DNA of 64,000 nt from Dokdonella sp. (lineage in GTDB: Bacteria; Pseudomonadota; Gammaproteobacteria; Xanthomonadales; Rhodanobacteraceae). The stretch spans positions 930,001-994,000 of the forward strand of contig NZ_JAHCAS010000001.1 in NCBI RefSeq assembly GCF_019634775.1. The letters are read 5' to 3'. The notes beneath the pieces are model-generated. The model made no database searches. It was not told where the DNA came from and saw only the letters and a list, made by a program, of their open reading frames with translations. The translations under genes and the position numbers were made by a program. Below are positions 61,007 to 64,000 of this stretch, one piece after another (position 1 is the stretch's first letter; each line of letters opens with the position of its first letter).

Positions 61007-62553
61007 GGCGTGCCTCCGTTGAAATCGATGAAGTGTGGCGTCGGGCCGAGGCGCTCGGCACAGGATGTGTCGAGTGCGGCCGGCTCGAGCTTGTCCATGA
61101 AGCGCCCGATCACGCCCGGCAGGCAGCCGCGACCCATGATCGAGTGGCCCTGGCCACGACCGAGGATGAACTTTGCGTTGGCGAGAGTCTTGACGATCTG
61201 TTCGCCGTAACGTGGAGGCGTGACCGGATCGAACTCGCCAGACAGCACGAGCACGGGTGCGTCGCCGCTGGCCGGTTCGTTGAAGTCGGCCGGTCGCTGG
61301 CCGCGCGGCCACACCGCACATTGCGCATTCCAGGCATCGACCAGTTGTGTGCCGAGCACGCTGTCCTTGGCAGCGGGGCGTCCGGATTGTGCCGGCAGGC
61401 GGTCGCCATCCTCGCTGCACAGCACCGACAGTTGCATGCCGTTGCCGACCAGCTCGTCGATGCCCTGCATCATCAGTTCGAGCTGGCCCGCCATGGGCGC
61501 GTCGTTGCCTGCGCGCGACTGGTGCACCGTCAACGGGATGAGCGCGGCGGTTTCCGGCGTGTACGCATAGAGGCGCACCAGGGCGGCAAGGCCATGGCCA
61601 TCGAGGCGGCGCTCGCGGCGTGCCGCGGTGACCGGATCGGCAAAGTGCACACTGCGCGGTGCCGCGTTCAGTGAGTCGCGCAGGGTGATCAGGTCGGCGA
61701 ATGGATCGGGGAAGGCCTTCGCGCAGGCAGGGTCGGCCTTGCACAGGTCGAACTGCGCCTTGAGGGCATCGTCGAGGTTGCGCGCGAACTCGCCACCGAG
61801 GACGAGCTCGTTCGGCACCGGACTGTCGAGCACGATGCTGCGCACACCTTCCCGGTGGCGCTTGAGGTACTGCTGGGCCACGCGCGTGCCGTAGGACACG
61901 CCGACCAGGTTGAACTTCGGCGCGCCGAGCGCCTGGCGCAATGCCTCGATGTCGGCCACCGCGTCGCTGGTCGTGTAGAAACGCGGGTCGGCCGTCTTCG
62001 ACACTTCCTCGAGACAGGCTTGCGTGCGCGCGGTGATGCGCGCGGGATCGAAGTCGAGGGTGGCGTCCTCGTCTTCGTCGTTGGCGCATTCGAGCGGATT
62101 CGAGGCGCCGGTCCCGCGCTGATCGAGCAAAAGCACGTGACGCCGCTTGCGGGCCGGCTCGAGCGAGGCGGCGATCTGCGGCCAGGCGTTGACCGCCGAC
62201 TGGCCGGGGCCGCCGGCGAGGAAGACGATGAAATCGTCATCGGCCGCTTCACGGCTCTCGATCAGGGCGAGCTTGAGCGCGATGCGGCGGCCGTCCGGCC
62301 TTGCGCGATCCTCGGGCACTTCGAATGGCGCGCAGAAGGCTTCGGTGGTCGCCCCCGAATGCTTCCGTTCGAGTTCGCAGGCGCTGAAATCGAGCGTGCC
62401 GAAACGGAATGCCTTGGCGCTGGCGGGGATGTGGTAACGGCCGCTCGCGCGTTGCGCCTCACCCGGCGATTCGGGCTTGTCACGGAAGTGACGGAGCGCG
62501 AACACGCCGGCGATGACGGCAGCGATGATCGCGTAGCGTACGGAGGCTTTCAT
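61003..62553 (-). CDS. membrane-anchored alpha/beta hydrolase with TAP-like domain
   Basis: A 516-residue hydrolase with an N-terminal signal-anchor (about 6-20). The hydrolase core has GGPGQSAVNAWP, the catalytic Ser in GVSYGTRVAQQYL and a C-terminal TAP-like domain holding the expected Asp in SGEFDPVTPPRYGE and His in GQGHSIMGRGC. Relatives are aminopeptidases or esterases of the tripeptidyl-peptidase type acting outside the membrane. It is coupled to its neighbours by 4-bp overlaps. The substrate is unknown. Confidence 0.86.
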   Translation of the reverse strand: MKASVRYAIIAAVIAGVFALRHFRDKPESPGEAQRASGRYHIPASAKAFRFGTLDFSACELERKHSGATTEAFCAPFEVPEDRARPDGRRIALKLALIESREAADDDFIVFLAGGPGQSAVNAWPQIAASLEPARKRRHVLLLDQRGTGASNPLECANDEDEDATLDFDPARITARTQACLEEVSKTADPRFYTTSDAVADIEALRQALGAPKFNLVGVSYGTRVAQQYLKRHREGVRSIVLDSPVPNELVLGGEFARNLDDALKAQFDLCKADPACAKAFPDPFADLITLRDSLNAAPRSVHFADPVTAARRERRLDGHGLAALVRLYAYTPETAALIPLTVHQSRAGNDAPMAGQLELMMQGIDELVGNGMQLSVLCSEDGDRLPAQSGRPAAKDSVLGTQLVDAWNAQCAVWPRGQRPADFNEPASGDAPVLVLSGEFDPVTPPRYGEQIVKTLANAKFILGRGQGHSIMGRGCLPGVIGRFMDKLEPAALDTSCAERLGPTPHFIDFNGGTP

Positions 62554-62999
62554 GGACGGCGCACCTCGTCGTTGCGGTGTTCTTCGGGGGGTTCCTCGGT
62601 GGCGCCCTGCTGCCACCAGTAGCCGTAGCGCGCGCGCACCCACAACTGCGCGCCGACCCAGCAGAAGGCCATGATGAAGGCGGCGAGATATAGCGGCAAT
62701 TCGATCGCTCCATACATGCCGATGAAGGTCAGCGCGGCGACGATGCCGAACGAAAGCGCGAAGGCGATCGTCATGGTTTCCAGCTCGATGCGCTGGCGCA
62801 GTTCGTCACGCCGACGCAGGCGCTGGAGTTCGACCCAGGCCATCCACGCCAGCGCCGGCAGCGGCAGCGCTCCGGCCAGTGCGCGCAGCCAGTGCGAATC
62901 GATGCGTGAGCTGAGCACGGCGGCGGCGAACACCGAGGCGAAATAGACCAGGGTCGGCAGCCAGGTGTCGGCGATGTAGCGACGCAGGATCGGGTTCAT
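62550..62999 (-). CDS. small multi-pass membrane protein, paralogue 2
   Basis: A 149-residue protein with four predicted helices (about 13-31, 37-55, 76-96 and 102-122). The segments LRRYIADTWLPTLV and DELRQRIELETMTIAFAL match positions in the 132-residue protein encoded by the same operon at 63203, so the two are paralogues. I recognise no named family. It overlaps the hydrolase gene by 4 bp and lies 12 bp after the XRE regulator gene. An ATG two codons upstream is possible. Confidence 0.78.
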   Translation of the reverse strand: MNPILRRYIADTWLPTLVYFASVFAAAVLSSRIDSHWLRALAGALPLPALAWMAWVELQRLRRRDELRQRIELETMTIAFALSFGIVAALTFIGMYGAIELPLYLAAFIMAFCWVGAQLWVRARYGYWWQQGATEEPPEEHRNDEVRRP

Positions 63000-63011
63000 C
63001 GGCATCTCCTT

Positions 63012-63206
63012 TCACGCATCCGGCTCGAACACCTGCTCGATCGCGAGGCCGAACAGGCGCGCGATCGCGAAGGCCAGCGGCAGGCTCGGGTCGTACTTGC
63101 CGGTCTCGATCGCGTTGACGGTCTGGCGCGAAACCCCGAGCTCATCGCCGAGCTGGGCCTGCGACCAGCCGCGCGCGCTGCGCAGCTCACGGACACGGTT
63201 GTTCAT
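63012..63206 (-). CDS. XRE-family transcriptional regulator
   Basis: A 64-residue protein that is a single HTH_3 domain, with GWSQAQLGDELGVSRQTVNAIETGKYDPSL as the core and LAFAIARLFGLAIEQVFEP completing the fold, as in small Cro/YozG-like regulators. It lies between two paralogous membrane-protein genes, overlapping the first by 4 bp. The operator-like palindrome at the operon promoter suggests autoregulation. The signal it responds to is unknown. Confidence 0.92.
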   Translation of the reverse strand: MNNRVRELRSARGWSQAQLGDELGVSRQTVNAIETGKYDPSLPLAFAIARLFGLAIEQVFEPDA

Positions 63207-63601
63207 TGGTAGCGCCGCGTGGTGTAGGCGGCGAAGGCGCCGTACAGCAAGGCGTAAGCCGGCAGCACCATCACCAGGGCATCGCCGGCTGCGATGTCGA
63301 TCACGCGCGCGAGCACGAGCAGACCGAGGGCGAAACTGCCCAGCGTGAGCACCAGCGACGCCAACGCGAAGGCTTCGAGCTGGATGCGCCTCTGCAGCTC
63401 GTCGCTGTCGCGCACGAAGCGCAGCAGGGCACGTGCCGCGAACAGGATCGGCAGCGCCGGCAGCAGGGCCAGCGCGGCCCGCCCCCAGAGTGCCTGCACC
63501 AGCTTGAGCGCTTGCAAGGACAGCACGAGGGTGACGCAGTAGGCCGCCATCGCCGGCAGGAATTCACGGATGTAGCGTCGATGGACCTTCGTCATGGCCA
63601 T
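63203..63601 (-). CDS. small multi-pass membrane protein, paralogue 1
   Basis: A 132-residue protein with four predicted helices (about 14-34, 40-58, 76-96 and 103-125) and the shared RRYIREFLPAM and DELQRRIQLEAFALASL segments that link it to the protein at 62550. It is the first gene of an operon that continues with the XRE regulator, its paralogue, a hydrolase and an ABC exporter. The ATG at 63595 is an alternative start. No named family is recognised. Confidence 0.78.
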   Translation of the reverse strand: MAMTKVHRRYIREFLPAMAAYCVTLVLSLQALKLVQALWGRAALALLPALPILFAARALLRFVRDSDELQRRIQLEAFALASLVLTLGSFALGLLVLARVIDIAAGDALVMVLPAYALLYGAFAAYTTRRYQ

Positions 63602-63608
63602 GGCTCAT

Positions 63609-63657
63609 GTCAAGGTAACTTGACAGCGAGCTTAGGCGGCGCGGACACACGTGTCAA
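63609..63657 (-). promoter_or_regulatory. promoter and operator of the XRE operon
   Basis: On the minus strand TTGACA (63657-63652) and TAAGCT (63634-63629) are separated by exactly 17 bp. Just downstream, GTCAAG and CTTGAC, 4 bp apart at 63609-63624, form a palindrome that would cover the start of transcription. A further GTCAAG half-site overlaps the -35 element. This is the layout of a repressor-controlled promoter, and the operon encodes an XRE regulator. Confidence 0.78.
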
Positions 63658-63689
63658 GCGTCCTTTACACCCCGCTTTTGTGGCCGACT

Positions 63690-64000
63690 TCAGTCGCGAT
63701 GCTCCGGCTTTGCTGCTCCGCTGCAGGGAAGCGTCGCGACCGAACTCGCGCCCACAACGTCCACGGCGGCCGGGTGGCGTGCGTCCAGGCGCGACTCGAG
63801 TGCGTCGAGCGCTTCGTCGACCAGCACGCCGGTGATCGCGTCGGGCACGCGCGCCGCCAAAGCCCGCGCCGTCGCCAGGGCCGCACGTGCTGCGTCGATG
63901 TCGCCTGAGAGTTCGGCCAATTCGGCGTCGAGCCAGGCATGTAGCGCGGTGTGGTCGAGCAGGCCGCCTGCGCACAGCGGACGCCAGGCGGCGAGCAGGT
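63690..64000 (-). CDS. C-terminal part of an unidentified protein, cut by the window end
   Basis: An open frame on the minus strand that enters from beyond position 64000 and ends with TGA at 63690, giving the last 102 or so residues. The sequence is Ala/Leu-rich and helical (for example AELSGDIDAARAALATARAL), like TPR or helical-repeat proteins. No motif identifies it, and its true start and function cannot be seen from this window. Confidence 0.6.
   Translation of the reverse strand, partial: LLAAWRPLCAGGLLDHTALHAWLDAELAELSGDIDAARAALATARALAARVPDAITGVLVDEALDALESRLDARHPAAVDVVGASSVATLPCSGAAKPEHRD

Noticed and set aside
60272..62089. One 605-codon frame joining the ABC ATPase with upstream sequence as a fusion protein.
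   Set aside because: The upstream part is an out-of-frame shadow of the hydrolase gene; the ATPase starts cleanly at 61006 with a 4-bp overlap.

Overview
The window is chromosomal DNA of high GC content, almost fully coding, from a gammaproteobacterium of the order Xanthomonadales (Lysobacterales). The evidence is the origin gene order rpmH / dnaA-dnaN-recF-gyrB, a tonB-exbB-exbD1-exbD2 cluster facing pdxJ, the lptM-dapF-DUF484-xerC-hslVU block, and palindromic repeats with a GTAG head. I cannot name the genus. I see no tRNA, rRNA, prophage, insertion sequence or CRISPR array.

Layout. 1-5.2 kb: glyoxylate shunt aceB-aceA with a divergent LysR-type regulator and a TIGR03032 protein. 5.3-10 kb: small membrane proteins, then a DcaP-like porin and MHS-family transporter. 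10-13 kb: acs and a NarL-type response regulator. 13.3-17.7 kb: a membrane-anchored unknown, an ECF-like sigma factor with a membrane protein and a PDZ protein, and pdxJ. 17.7-21.7 kb: ExbD2, ExbD1, ExbB, TonB and a TPR protein. 21.9-32.1 kb: origin region, with gyrB, recF, dnaN, dnaA and oriC on the minus strand and rpmH, rnpA, yidC and mnmE on the plus strand. 32.3-37.1 kb: dipeptidyl peptidase IV, LemA and DUF2207 protein. 37.1-43.1 kb: DUF971, an unknown, hslU, hslV, xerC, DUF484, dapF and lptM. 43.2-53.5 kb: GNAT and RimK-like ligase, a DprE1/DprE2-like redox pair, ubiJ-ubiB, two pseudouridine synthases and a lipoprotein-type methyltransferase. 53.6-57 kb: aceK diverging from icd. 57.1-64 kb: lipoprotein, LysM protein, queF, an operon of small membrane proteins, XRE regulator, hydrolase and ABC exporter, and a gene cut by the window end.

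A recurring theme is acetate and carboxylate metabolism. Acs activates acetate, AceB/AceA run the glyoxylate shunt, and AceK controls the competing Icd. The porin and MHS transporter beside acs may bring in the substrate, but that is inference.

The most striking non-coding signals are two perfect 16-bp parS-like palindromes inside recF, paired DnaA boxes between dnaA and dnaN, three REP-like inverted pairs (two of which supply a neighbouring gene's stop codon), a decayed 13-bp tandem repeat, a long inverted repeat between aceK and icd, and a clear promoter/operator ahead of the XRE operon.
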